From assembly GCF_016617615.1 (NCBI RefSeq), contig NZ_JAACYA010000001.1:806001-870000 (forward strand): 64,000 nucleotides of DNA, written 5' to 3'. How positions within the stretch are numbered: the stretch's first letter is position 1; each line of letters starts with the position of its first letter. The notes under the pieces are model-generated. The model was not told where the DNA came from. It did not search any database and worked only from the letters and a program-made list of their open reading frames with translations. A program made the position numbers and the translations under genes. This document shows, piece after piece, positions 24,249 through 33,056 of this stretch. Origin of the DNA: Persephonella atlantica. Lineage in GTDB: Bacteria > Aquificota > Aquificia > Aquificales > Hydrogenothermaceae.

Positions 24249-26282
24249 ATGAAAAAGCTTTTAGCAGCAGGATTGTTAGTTCCAGCTATTTTTTCTTTTT
24301 CTTCAGCTCAGGAAGTAATCAAAGTAAAGAAAATCACAGTGGCTGAAGAAGTAACAGAAGAAGAAACAAAAGGAGAAACAAGAGAGGCAACAGAGGAAGA
24401 GATAAAGATAACCCGTCAGATAGATATTGGAGAAATACTGTCAAATCTGTTTCCAGAGATAAATCACATCAGAAAAGGAGGAACAGCCAATGACATTACT
24501 GTAAGAGGTTTTGGCAGAGATAACATAAATGTTTTGTTAGATGGGATGAGAATTTATGGAGCCTGTCCCAACAGAATGGATCCTGCCGTATTCCATATGT
24601 CAACAAGGCAGGTAAAGGAAGTTCAGATTCTGGAAGGACCATTTGATGTTGAAAATCAGGGCTCTTTAGCTGCCGCAGTAAATCTTATATCCAAAGACCC
24701 AGAAAAAGGGATAGGAGGCTCTGTATATTTCACAGGAGGATACTTTGATTACATGCACGGAGGGTTTGAAGCATACGGAGGAAACGACAAAGTAAAGGTT
24801 TTGGTAGGATACAGTAAACAGTTTTCACACCCATACAAATCTGGAGAGGGTAAAAGAATTACTGAATATGCTAACTACAAACCTTCAGAACTTGACCATA
24901 CTTCATTTAATATTGACAATGTATGGGTTAAAACTGTGATAAATCCAAATGATGAAAACACTATCAAAATTAACTACGGATTTGATGAAGCAAAAGATGT
25001 TCTTTATCCGTATCTTATGATGGACGCAGTTTACGACAGAACACACAGAATAAACGGTGAATACGAGATAAAGCCTTTAGGTATAAAGATATCAGCTTAC
25101 TGGAATTTTGTTAAACACGACATGCAGGACAGATGGAGAGTTAGTTCTTCTGGGTGGAGCAGAGGATACATGATGAGAACACTGGCAAAAACAAAAACAT
25201 ACGGGGCAAAAGTTGTAAAAAGCTGGAAGATAGGAGGAGTAAACCTGAAAACAGGAATTGATGCCTACCTGAGAAACTGGAAGGCAGACAATGTTGTTAT
25301 GAACTTAGATAACAGAGGAATGATTCCTGACGTTGATATAAAAAATGTAGGGGCATTCATAAAGGGAAGCAAAAAGGTAAATAACTTTATAATCTCTGCA
25401 GGTTTTAGAATAGACAGAACCAAATCAGAAGCAGACCCAAATGCCCTTGGAACAGCAAATTCAACCCTTTACAGCGACTACTACGGAACAAACTACAGCC
25501 TTTCAAAAACAGATACATATCCTTCAGGAAACGTTGTAGTCAGATACAAGTTAGACAAAAGGTCTTCCGTTTATGTAGGTTTTGGACATACTGTTAGAGT
25601 TCCAGACCCGGAAGAGAGATACATTGCCCTTGCAAAGCCTATGACAAAACCAAACTGGGTGGGAAATCCAAACCTGAAAAGGACAAAAAATAATGAGATA
25701 GATGCAGGATTTGAGTATTACGCAGGTCTGTTTGGAATAAAGGGAAATATCTTTTACAGTGATTTAACAGACTATGTTTATCTTTATAAACTGACAACAG
25801 GTCCAAAACCTGCCCAGTCTTATCAGAACATAGATGCTCACATTTACGGTGGAGATATTACAGTTATAGGAATGCTCACAGATACTGTCTCTGTAGAAGC
25901 TGGAGCTGCATACCAGAGAGGTAAAAAAGACAGCGGAAATTACACAGACAGCGACCTTGCAGAAATTCCACCACTGAAAACAAGACTTGCCGTTAAATAC
26001 GATAATGGAACAGTTTTTGGCCAGATAGAAGGAATTTATGCTGCAAGACAGGGAAATGTTGACTCAGACCTTCAGGAGCAGCCAACAAAATCCTACTATG
26101 TGGTAAACATAAAATCAGGTATAAATGCAGGAAACAGGGCATTTATTGGTATAGGAATTGACAATCTGTTTGATAAAAATTACTACACTCACCTGTCATA
26201 TCTGAGAAATCCCTTCTCCACGGGAACAAAAGTTCCAGAGCCAGGAAGGTTTGTTTATATGAATGTAAATTATAGATTTTAG
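24249..26282 (+). CDS. nosA: TonB-dependent outer-membrane copper receptor (OprC/NosA-like)
   Basis: The 677-residue protein has a Sec signal (to about residue 20), a plug domain (GGTANDITVRGFGRDNINVLLDGMRIYG) and a 22-strand barrel ending in YRF. The CPNRM motif at Cys106-Met110 and the KHDMQ motif (His290, Met292) reproduce the CxxxM and HxM copper ligands of Pseudomonas OprC. Its position after the nos operon and copper chaperones supports a role in bringing copper through the outer membrane for NosZ. A normal TonB box is not obvious. The nos palindrome lies upstream and a terminator hairpin follows. Confidence 0.85.
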   Translation: MKKLLAAGLLVPAIFSFSSAQEVIKVKKITVAEEVTEEETKGETREATEEEIKITRQIDIGEILSNLFPEINHIRKGGTANDITVRGFGRDNINVLLDGMRIYGACPNRMDPAVFHMSTRQVKEVQILEGPFDVENQGSLAAAVNLISKDPEKGIGGSVYFTGGYFDYMHGGFEAYGGNDKVKVLVGYSKQFSHPYKSGEGKRITEYANYKPSELDHTSFNIDNVWVKTVINPNDENTIKINYGFDEAKDVLYPYLMMDAVYDRTHRINGEYEIKPLGIKISAYWNFVKHDMQDRWRVSSSGWSRGYMMRTLAKTKTYGAKVVKSWKIGGVNLKTGIDAYLRNWKADNVVMNLDNRGMIPDVDIKNVGAFIKGSKKVNNFIISAGFRIDRTKSEADPNALGTANSTLYSDYYGTNYSLSKTDTYPSGNVVVRYKLDKRSSVYVGFGHTVRVPDPEERYIALAKPMTKPNWVGNPNLKRTKNNEIDAGFEYYAGLFGIKGNIFYSDLTDYVYLYKLTTGPKPAQSYQNIDAHIYGGDITVIGMLTDTVSVEAGAAYQRGKKDSGNYTDSDLAEIPPLKTRLAVKYDNGTVFGQIEGIYAARQGNVDSDLQEQPTKSYYVVNIKSGINAGNRAFIGIGIDNLFDKNYYTHLSYLRNPFSTGTKVPEPGRFVYMNVNYRF

Positions 26283-26323
26283 CCCCTGCTGCCAATACTC
26301 TTGCTGCCCTTTGTGTGTTGTTT

Positions 26324-27316
26324 TCAATGCCTGCCCACTGCGGCAGGCTCTTTTTTGTTATTTATAAATGGATTTAAAATCTCATAAACAACAACTTTGT
26401 TTTTCCCTGACCTTTTAGCCCTATAAAGAGCAATATCCGCCTTTTTTATCAGCTCATGGGGTGTATCAAAAGAAGAAAAAGCTCCTACGCCTACACTTAC
26501 AGTTATTCTGGGAATATTACCTTCCCTAAGATTTTCCACTACTGCCCTTATTTTTTCACCAAGTATCCTTCCCCCTACAATATTTGTTCTGGGACAGATG
26601 ATTATAAATTCTTCTCCTCCCAGTCTACCAACAGTGTCTATTTCTCTAACATTACATCTTAAAATTTCTGCCACTCTCTTTAAAACAGCATCTCCAACAT
26701 CATGCCCAAACCTATCATTGATAGACTTAAAGTTATCTATATCAATCAGTATCACACACAGGTTCTCTCTGTATCTTCTGGCTCTTTTAACTTCTTCACT
26801 TAACTTTCTGAATATATAGTGTCTGTTGTACAGTCCCGTAAGCTGGTCTGTTACCGCCATCTTTGATACTTTATTGTAAGAACGAAGAAGAGCATCTTCA
26901 AATATGTAAGCAAGAATCATAACGATAACATATGCGAGAAGGGACTGCCTTATCTCTACATAACTGTAAGCTATAGGCACTACATTTCTATAATCTAAGT
27001 AAACCAGGAAACACACAACAGCTATTAAGCCTAAATTCCATACAAAACCTTCTCTATTACCTTTTATGAAAAATGAGAGAAGAGGAAAGGTATAAATCCA
27101 GTATATACCAGTATTTTCATAGCCACCATTTATAAATATTGCTATAACTAAAAGCAGCATGCCTACGAGTATAAAGTTTTCTGCCAGTTTAACATTCCCA
27201 AACAGTTTTAGGAGAAGGAGATTTAATAACCCCCCTGTGGCCAGCAATGTTTCAAATATGAACATTGCTTTATCATCTTCGTAGTAATGAAATACAGCAA
27301 TGATATAAAGAACCAC
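26324..27316 (-). CDS. Membrane GGDEF diguanylate cyclase, 5' end uncertain
   Basis: The visible 330-residue protein has about five to six hydrophobic segments followed by a GGDEF domain. The active site is GGEEF, within GRLGGEEFIIICP, with the product-inhibition I-site RxxD (REID) five residues before it, and the DIDNFKSINDRFGHDVGD block. It would make c-di-GMP. The assigned GTG start (27316) cuts through the first membrane segment. The frame stays open upstream to 27398 with no ATG, GTG or TTG, so the true start has probably been lost, or it uses ATT near 27391. The damage sits next to an IS remnant. The activity of the domain is probably intact, but expression may not be. Confidence 0.78.
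   Translation of the reverse strand: MVLYIIAVFHYYEDDKAMFIFETLLATGGLLNLLLLKLFGNVKLAENFILVGMLLLVIAIFINGGYENTGIYWIYTFPLLSFFIKGNREGFVWNLGLIAVVCFLVYLDYRNVVPIAYSYVEIRQSLLAYVIVMILAYIFEDALLRSYNKVSKMAVTDQLTGLYNRHYIFRKLSEEVKRARRYRENLCVILIDIDNFKSINDRFGHDVGDAVLKRVAEILRCNVREIDTVGRLGGEEFIIICPRTNIVGGRILGEKIRAVVENLREGNIPRITVSVGVGAFSSFDTPHELIKKADIALYRAKRSGKNKVVVYEILNPFINNKKEPAAVGRH
26329..26357 (+). terminator. Rho-independent terminator after the copper receptor
   Basis: A perfect 7-bp stem GCCTGCC (26329-26335) and GGCAGGC (26342-26348) with a 6-base loop is followed by TCTTTTTTG. It ends the copper-receptor transcript 47 bp after the stop. It lies inside the last codons of the convergent GGDEF gene. Confidence 0.8.
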
Positions 27317-27384
27317 AGAACCGACAGAAGTGAAGAGGTATATCAGCCTGATTTTATCTATTTCTAAAGATGAAAAATCCTTTT

Positions 27385-27739
27385 TTATAATATCACCTCA
27401 CCCCCTGCACAAACCTCCAATAAAAATATAAACAATCGAAAAAAATTTTGCAAAACTGTTGCTATTATCTGAGCTGCTATGTGTTTGATACATTTCCCTA
27501 AAAATTCTTTATCTATCTGGCTTGCTTTATAAAACAGTGTCGTATGGTCTGGAATTTTTCCATTGTCTCTCCATGATAGCTTGAATATTATCTTTACTGC
27601 TAATGCGAAGTATATCAGGCTTTCCCTATATTGAGGAGGCCTGCCTCTTTTGTTTTTTGCGTTTTCCACTAACTTTGTCTAATATCTGTAGTAGTTTAGT
27701 CAGATTTATCCTCTTTAAGTCTATCCTTCTCCCTCTCAT
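27385..27739 (-). pseudogene. Internally deleted IS5-type transposase remnant
   Basis: The reading frame from 27669 (GTG) to 27385 encodes 94 residues beginning KRGRPPQY...LIYFALAVKIIFKLSW, a hallmark of the N-terminus of IS5/IS903-type (DDE_5) transposases. It then jumps, after TTLFYKASQI, to what looks like a C-terminal tail (VLQNFFRLFIFLLEVC). The central DDE domain, about 200 residues, is missing. A further N-terminal stretch (MRGRRIDLKRINLTKLL, from 27739) lies in another frame, so there is also a frameshift around 27665-27675. An 11-bp direct repeat (ATTTTATCTAT) occurs at 27351-27361 and 27746-27756 on either side. No functional transposase is left. Confidence 0.75.
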
Positions 27740-27777
27740 ACTATAATTTTATCTATCCCTGCGATTTTTTAAACATA

Positions 27778-29015
27778 CTAATTTGAAGGGGGACTTTCGG
27801 AGTTATTATTTACATCTATCTGTATATTGGTCAAACTATCAAATGTCACATTCTCTGCACCGTATATAACTGTGGACTCCTCATCAGGATTAAAATGCCA
27901 GTCATCATTTATATCTTTGAATATTATAACTTGATAGGTTTGTACTTGTAGTATAGTTAGCTAAGTCTCCACGGACAAAACATTGATTTCCAAATAAGCC
28001 ATCAGAATTAATCTGACATACAACACCACCCCATTCACCTTCTACCTGTTCCACCTTCGGAGTAATCCTTATTTTATACTCGGCAGGATTTTGGAGATTT
28101 AGGACTATTCCTCTAATTGTATCAGTTATATCAACCACATTAGGTTCATAGTTCTTTTCATCTTCCCACAGTTTTAAACAGGTTGTTTTTGTAGTCTGGC
28201 TTTCTTCCCAGTACACACATATTTCGTCATCATCAGCAGATATAACATAGTGTTCTATACCATCTGAAGAAATAAGTCTTAAAGGATTTTCCTCAATAGT
28301 AGCCGTATCATCTTTTTCTGGTTTTTCAGGACAGTGAAAAGAAAACTGATTTCCCCCACTGTATTGGAGTTTACATCTGACAGGAGGATTGTCATTAGTA
28401 AAGTAAAAATCTTTACCATTAAATTTATTCAAAGCTTTAATAAGTAAATTATACAACGTCTGGTCATAATGGCTTTCTGCTTCAGCTTCTTTGTTTTCAA
28501 CCTCTGTATTTAAAATTTTTTCTTGACCATCACCATCAATATCTACAGAAACATCTGTAAAATCAGGACTATCTTCCTCTTCTATGTTTTTCTCTGTAGT
28601 TAGATTATCCAGTTGCTGGATAACAGTCTCTGAAATTGTTATTTTATCCTCATTTGGATTTTCATCTAACGCAAGTAATAGTGCTACGACAGTTTTTACT
28701 TTTTGTTGCAACTGGGTAAGGTCAATAGTCTCATCAACCAAAAAGAGCAGTAAGGGTAACTACATCATTTCCCTTTGCATCTCCAAGTTTAAATGTAACT
28801 GTATCACCAGCTCTGTACTTAAAGTATCCGTTTTCGTCTGTTGTTCCTGTCAACCCAGAAGAAGTAGTATACTGCAGTCCTGCAACTGGTGCATCAACAA
28901 ATTATCCTGTTAAAGTTGTTGTTGTAATTGAACCACTATTACTACCCCCTCCTCCACAGGAGAAAATAAACAATGCTTACGACATCAGTGCTGCAGACTT
29001 TAATAAGTTCTTCAT
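27778..29015 (-). pseudogene. Lipoprotein pseudogene of a VDAPVAGL-type family
   Basis: The minus-strand sequence from an ATG at 29015 (with GAGGAGG upstream) to a TAG at 27778-27780 encodes a recognisable exported lipoprotein. It has a signal with a FSCGGGGS lipobox, then FVDAPVAGLQYTTSS, TDENGYFKYRAGDTVTFKLG, and a VDETIDLTQLQQK...LDENPNEDKITI stretch typical of surface lipoproteins in Aquificota. It is broken by two in-frame TAA codons (28977-28979, 28902-28904), a frameshift in a T-run near 28741-28747 and another near 27955-27965. The second TAA is one substitution from CAA. The C-terminal part from 28741 to 27905 is still a long open frame. The family function is unknown. Confidence 0.8.
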
Positions 29016-29088
29016 TTTGCCCTCCTCACAAGTATATGATACTTTTGAATTTATTTTAAATTTTTTTACAAAAATACACCACAAAATT

Positions 29089-29739
29089 TTAAAATTTCAG
29101 GTTGTTTAGTTTAAAGAATACATTTTTTCTTGTTTTTAATCCATAAATCTTGCCTGTAATCTGTCCTTTTAAAGAAGTGTTATTAACGTTTAACGGAAGC
29201 TCTAATCTACCATTAAACTGAATATTCAGATTTTTTGAGTTTATGCTGGCAGATACACTGTTTTTATTTTTTATGTTTACTTTTACATTTATATTCTTTT
29301 CTGGGAAAATTTTGTTTTCTTTTATAAAAAGCGAGATATCTCCGTCGAATAATATCTTCTTTTTTTTTATTTTTCCGTGCAATTGTGCTGTAATTCGCCC
29401 TTTTGCTAAAGGTTTTGTTAAAAATCTATGTATCTCTGTTTGAGATATTTTTAGTTCCAATGTTTTTGTGAAAGGATTAGTATTTATAAATATTTTATTA
29501 TCTAAAGTTATAACAGCTGTAAAAAGCTGATTTTTTATATCTATTTTGTCCCCCTTGAACAACTTATATTTCAGATTTTTTATCTCTATATGAAAAAGAT
29601 TTCCTCTTACTGAATCTGCTTCTGCTCCTAACTCTACTATTTTTGAGTATAATAACCTGTCTATAGGAAATGTAAAAACAAAAAATAAAACAAATGAAAT
29701 AAAAAAAACAGATGTATATAGTAGCCCCTTTTTTAGCAT
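29089..29739 (-). CDS. gspN: Type II secretion system protein GspN-like
   Basis: The 216-residue protein has one N-terminal membrane segment (residues 5-24) followed by FPIDRLL, a Gly-Ala-rich SVRGNLFHIEI segment and repeated beta-strand pairs, as in GspN proteins. It lies last in the gsp operon, 1 bp after gspM. GspN is optional and its job in the inner-membrane platform is unclear. The assignment rests on position and topology as much as on sequence. Confidence 0.7.
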   Translation of the reverse strand: MLKKGLLYTSVFFISFVLFFVFTFPIDRLLYSKIVELGAEADSVRGNLFHIEIKNLKYKLFKGDKIDIKNQLFTAVITLDNKIFINTNPFTKTLELKISQTEIHRFLTKPLAKGRITAQLHGKIKKKKILFDGDISLFIKENKIFPEKNINVKVNIKNKNSVSASINSKNLNIQFNGRLELPLNVNNTSLKGQITGKIYGLKTRKNVFFKLNNLKF

Positions 29740-29740
29740 A

Positions 29741-30226
29741 TTAGTCTCCCAAGACTATTCGCACATTTAATTTTTGGTTCTGAGCTGGGTTTTTAACAGA
29801 AAGAAAATAGATTTTATATCCTTCTTGTTTGATGTTGTGGATAAAAGCTGAAAACTTTTCAGAAGACACTCCCTTTATGATAACTTCATAACTTTGCATA
29901 CCCTGCTTCTCAACAGGACGTATAGATTGTAAAAACTCTTTTATTCCTGCTTTTTGTGAAAGCTCGTTTATTTTGGCTAACGTTAATGGTTCTATTTTTC
30001 TACTTGATTTATTGTTTGCTCTGTATAAACCTGCCAATTTTCTTAATTCGTTGTACCTTTCTATCTCTTGATACAACTTTTCTTTTACTTTTTTCACAGA
30101 TTTGTAGTGGGGAACTGTTATGAAAAATATTCCTATAAACAGGATAACAAAAATTATTCCGAAAGATATCAGGTATCTTTCTCTTTTTTCTAACGAATTA
30201 AAATAAAAGTATAATCTCTCTATCAT
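29741..30226 (-). CDS. gspM: Type II secretion system protein GspM-like
   Basis: The 161-residue protein has one N-terminal hydrophobic segment (about residues 20-38), a coiled-coil stretch with KVKEKLYQEIERYNELRKLAG, and a C-terminal ferredoxin-like beta/alpha domain. GspM partners GspL in the inner-membrane platform. Its ATG overlaps the gspL stop by 4 bp (ATGA). Confidence 0.8.
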   Translation of the reverse strand: MIERLYFYFNSLEKRERYLISFGIIFVILFIGIFFITVPHYKSVKKVKEKLYQEIERYNELRKLAGLYRANNKSSRKIEPLTLAKINELSQKAGIKEFLQSIRPVEKQGMQSYEVIIKGVSSEKFSAFIHNIKQEGYKIYFLSVKNPAQNQKLNVRIVLGD

Positions 30227-31335
30227 CCTTTGCCCTTTATGGAAAAACGGATTTTTCCACTTGCATCTTTTTTACTTTCCTCCACACTTACCTGACTGAA
30301 CTTTCTATTTAGTATGGTTTTAAACCTGTCAACATCTTCAATACTATCTGCAAATCCTTTTATATAAAACTCTGTATTTTCTATTGTGATTTTTGTGATT
30401 TTTATGGGGGGGATAGACCTTTTAGTCTGGGCAATGTGATACAGTATGTCTGCTCCATCTTTTTGAAAGTAGTTATCTTTAACTGAGACCAAGCCTTTTG
30501 CCTGAGATAAAGGGTCTATCACTTTTGAACTTCCAAAGTACTTAATAAAAATCTCCTTTTCTTTGTTTTTTACATATAATAGCTGTTTATTGAGGAAATA
30601 TTTCTGAACGGACAAACCTATGTTTATAATAAATAACACAATAACTATAGAAATCACCGATTTTACTAAAATATCTAAAAACCCTTTATTTTCTCTCTTC
30701 AGAAAATCTATGCCTTCTTGATATATAGGCCTCAGTAAAAGTCCAAATAATACATTTAGCTGGGGGTCTTTTGTTGGATTATTCAGCACTCTTCCAGATT
30801 TAAACTGCTCAGGGATTTTTCCTGAAAGTAATGCGTCTTTTTCTACGGAAATGTCTGTTTTTGGATACGTTCTAACTTCAAGAGGAAAGCTATCAGAAAA
30901 TTTTATGTATAAGACGAAATCTTCATAAAAATGGTATATTACTCCGCTTGCAATTTTGTTATGTTTAGCAAGTCTTATAAGACAAAAAATATCACTGTCT
31001 AAAAGCTCTAAATTAGGGTATGCTTCTAACAGCTGTTCTATTAGTTCTTTTCTCGTTATTACGCAAAAGACTTTATTTTCTTTCCGATAAAAGTCTATTT
31101 CATAAGGGGAAATATCTTTTAGTTCCATAACAAGAGATGTTTTTACAGCTTTTAATACCTTACCTTTATCTGTAAAGGGAAACTGATAAACCCTATAACT
31201 GGAAAACTTAAAAGGTATGTATGAATAAACAGACCCTTTCTTGTCTTCTTTAGTTATATGAACTGTTTTCCTTAGTATGTTAATGTTTCCAGTTAGCTCT
31301 TGCTGGTAAAAATAATCTTTTGCTTTTATATACAT
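30223..31335 (-). CDS. gspL: Type II secretion system protein GspL-like
   Basis: The 370-residue protein has a cytoplasmic N-terminal part (residues 1-215) lacking clear sequence motifs, one membrane segment (about 222-245) and a periplasmic C-terminal domain. This matches the GspL topology that links the GspE ATPase to GspM. The N-terminal region is shorter and more diverged than in Vibrio EpsL. It lies between gspK and gspM in a consistent operon. Confidence 0.78.
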   Translation of the reverse strand: MYIKAKDYFYQQELTGNINILRKTVHITKEDKKGSVYSYIPFKFSSYRVYQFPFTDKGKVLKAVKTSLVMELKDISPYEIDFYRKENKVFCVITRKELIEQLLEAYPNLELLDSDIFCLIRLAKHNKIASGVIYHFYEDFVLYIKFSDSFPLEVRTYPKTDISVEKDALLSGKIPEQFKSGRVLNNPTKDPQLNVLFGLLLRPIYQEGIDFLKRENKGFLDILVKSVISIVIVLFIINIGLSVQKYFLNKQLLYVKNKEKEIFIKYFGSSKVIDPLSQAKGLVSVKDNYFQKDGADILYHIAQTKRSIPPIKITKITIENTEFYIKGFADSIEDVDRFKTILNRKFSQVSVEESKKDASGKIRFSIKGKG

Positions 31336-31336
31336 T

Positions 31337-32239
31337 TTACAACAACCTTCTCCAAACTGTTTTTAAGCTGTTTCCTTCCCGTCTTATTAGTATCTGTAGC
31401 TTATATTTTCTCTCCCTGTAAATAATTTCTGCGTTAATTAAAAAATTTTTACTTTTAACATCCACAATATTGCTTCTTTTTAGTCTGTATATAATATCAG
31501 AGCTAACGTCTCCTACCAATGACAAGTTTTCTATCCTTTTAAATGCTCTTTTTTTTCTGTATGATATTATCTCTTCTGCAATGTTTTGGTCTATATCTGG
31601 GTCTAAAGAGATTAATACCTGCTTAGAACAGGTGTTAATGTTAATTTTTCCATTTGTGTACACAGATAAAATATCTTTAAGTCCGATATACTGAATACCA
31701 TTTTTTTCGTAGCCGTTTAAAGTGTTGTCGTCTATTCCTATCAGCTTTAGCTCCGATAAGCTATCTAATTTACTGTTTTTGGTAGAATAATCTTTGTAAT
31801 GTTCATTTCCTCCGTCAGATACATTATTGGTGTCTATCCAGTCTATGATATTGTATATAATCTGTTTATCAATGTTTAACTGGTCAAACAATCTACTGAA
31901 TATCTGAAAGTAAGTTTGATTAATATCTTTTCCATTTTTGGATATTAGATAGTTGGGATTTAAATATCTTTCTTGGTCTACTATTAGAACGTTAATCTGA
32001 GCATCTTCTGTTATAAAAGGAATCTGTTTGGCCCAGAACTCATCTAAGCTGTCATATGTGGCATCGTCATTTTTAAAGAGGTTTTTTACAGCTTTTTCCA
32101 CGGAGTTAAAAATAAGATAAATCTGCTCCCTATTTTCGTATTCGTATAAGTATTGTTTATAGATATAATACTCCTCTGTTATAGAAGAAAGCATAAAAAT
32201 TAAGCTGCTAACTATTATAACAGCAAATATTACTACCAT
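31337..32239 (-). CDS. gspK: Type II secretion system minor pseudopilin GspK-like
   Basis: The 300-residue protein has an N-terminal hydrophobic helix (residues 1-20) and a long helical/beta region with an INTCSKQVLISL...IAEEIISYRKKRAFKRIENL segment typical of GspK, which caps the pseudopilus tip. Unlike usual GspK it begins almost directly at the hydrophobic segment, with no prepilin leader, and an in-frame stop (TAA) lies just upstream of the ATG. Either the protein is inserted without processing or the 5' end is unusual. An AAGGA site precedes the ATG at good spacing, which argues that the start is right. Confidence 0.8.
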   Translation of the reverse strand: MVVIFAVIIVSSLIFMLSSITEEYYIYKQYLYEYENREQIYLIFNSVEKAVKNLFKNDDATYDSLDEFWAKQIPFITEDAQINVLIVDQERYLNPNYLISKNGKDINQTYFQIFSRLFDQLNIDKQIIYNIIDWIDTNNVSDGGNEHYKDYSTKNSKLDSLSELKLIGIDDNTLNGYEKNGIQYIGLKDILSVYTNGKININTCSKQVLISLDPDIDQNIAEEIISYRKKRAFKRIENLSLVGDVSSDIIYRLKRSNIVDVKSKNFLINAEIIYRERKYKLQILIRREGNSLKTVWRRLL

Positions 32240-32242
32240 TTT

Positions 32243-32800
32243 TTAATCCTTTACATTTACTGTGATGTAATGAACTGCATCTCCAAAATCTACCTTTATA
32301 ACTTCAGGGAAATTTTTACTTTTATATCCTGTTTTCCAGCTGTTGTTCTCTAAAAATTCTATCTCTACCTGACGAAATCTCCCGATGAACACTTTTTTTA
32401 GGCCTGCATGACCCAATTTATTGTCAGGATAGGGAAACTCTTCATAAATCACAGTAATAGCTCCATCTTCTTCCTTATTAAATCTGTATTCTGCTCGAAC
32501 AACACCTTCGTATATAACAGGGTAGTATGTGTAAAAAGATATCCCATCCTTGGTAGCCAAAAAATTTATTGTTCTTCCTTCATACTTTGAAAACAGCTGG
32601 GAAGTTAACTGATTTATAAATCCCAATTTGATGGCGTTTTCATTAAGGGAAGAGCTTAAAAGTGAAAAACTTTTTAGATTGTTCACAAACACCATGCCTG
32701 CAACAGTAAAAACTACAGCAATAAGAGTAACAACTATCAAAAGCTCTAATAAAGTAAATCCTGTTTTAAAATTTGTATCTGAAAAGTATTTCATTTCCAT
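32243..32800 (-). CDS. gspJ: Type II secretion system minor pseudopilin GspJ-like
   Basis: The 185-residue protein has a prepilin cleavage/helix motif (KTGFTLLELLIVVTLIAV) after a short leader, with Glu at +5, and a beta-rich C-terminal domain. It would sit near the pseudopilus tip with GspI and GspK. The ATG at 32800 overlaps the end of the preceding gene by 35 bp; ATG at 32794 is also possible. Confidence 0.85.
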   Translation of the reverse strand: MEMKYFSDTNFKTGFTLLELLIVVTLIAVVFTVAGMVFVNNLKSFSLLSSSLNENAIKLGFINQLTSQLFSKYEGRTINFLATKDGISFYTYYPVIYEGVVRAEYRFNKEEDGAITVIYEEFPYPDNKLGHAGLKKVFIGRFRQVEIEFLENNSWKTGYKSKNFPEVIKVDFGDAVHYITVNVKD

Positions 32801-33056
32801 CTATCAGATATATCTCTTTTTGGATTCCAAATTTTGTTTCTTTTGTTTTAGTTTCCACTTTGGGAATAGATTTTCCTGTTTCAGGAATTTTGTATAAAAA
32901 TCTTTTCACCTTTTGCAGTTTTTCTATCTCTTCAACTTCTGTTTTAAAATCTCTTAAGTAATTTGCATACACTTGAAGTATTACCGTCAAAGATAGTGAA
33001 AGTATAACAACAGCAATTACTACTTCAAGAAGTGTAAAACCTCTGTTACTATTCAT
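32766..33056 (-). CDS. gspI: Type II secretion system minor pseudopilin (GspI-like)
   Basis: The 96-residue protein has the prepilin motif NRGFTLLEVVIAVVILSLSLTV after a 5-residue leader, followed by a short helix and small beta domain. It fills the place of GspH/GspI in the operon, where only one such gene is present. The size fits GspI better. The ATG at 33056 is chosen for the short leader; longer starts (TTG at 33086) give an unusual leader. Confidence 0.8.
   Translation of the reverse strand: MNSNRGFTLLEVVIAVVILSLSLTVILQVYANYLRDFKTEVEEIEKLQKVKRFLYKIPETGKSIPKVETKTKETKFGIQKEIYLIDGNEILFRYKF

Noticed and set aside
24249-26282. Siderophore or vitamin B12 receptor
   Set aside because: The CxxxM and HxM motifs and the nos context fit a copper receptor, and no riboswitch or Fur-type site was seen.
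28584-28913. Plus-strand open frame in the lipoprotein pseudogene
   Set aside because: It is a shadow of the minus-strand lipoprotein reading, which matches a known protein family.
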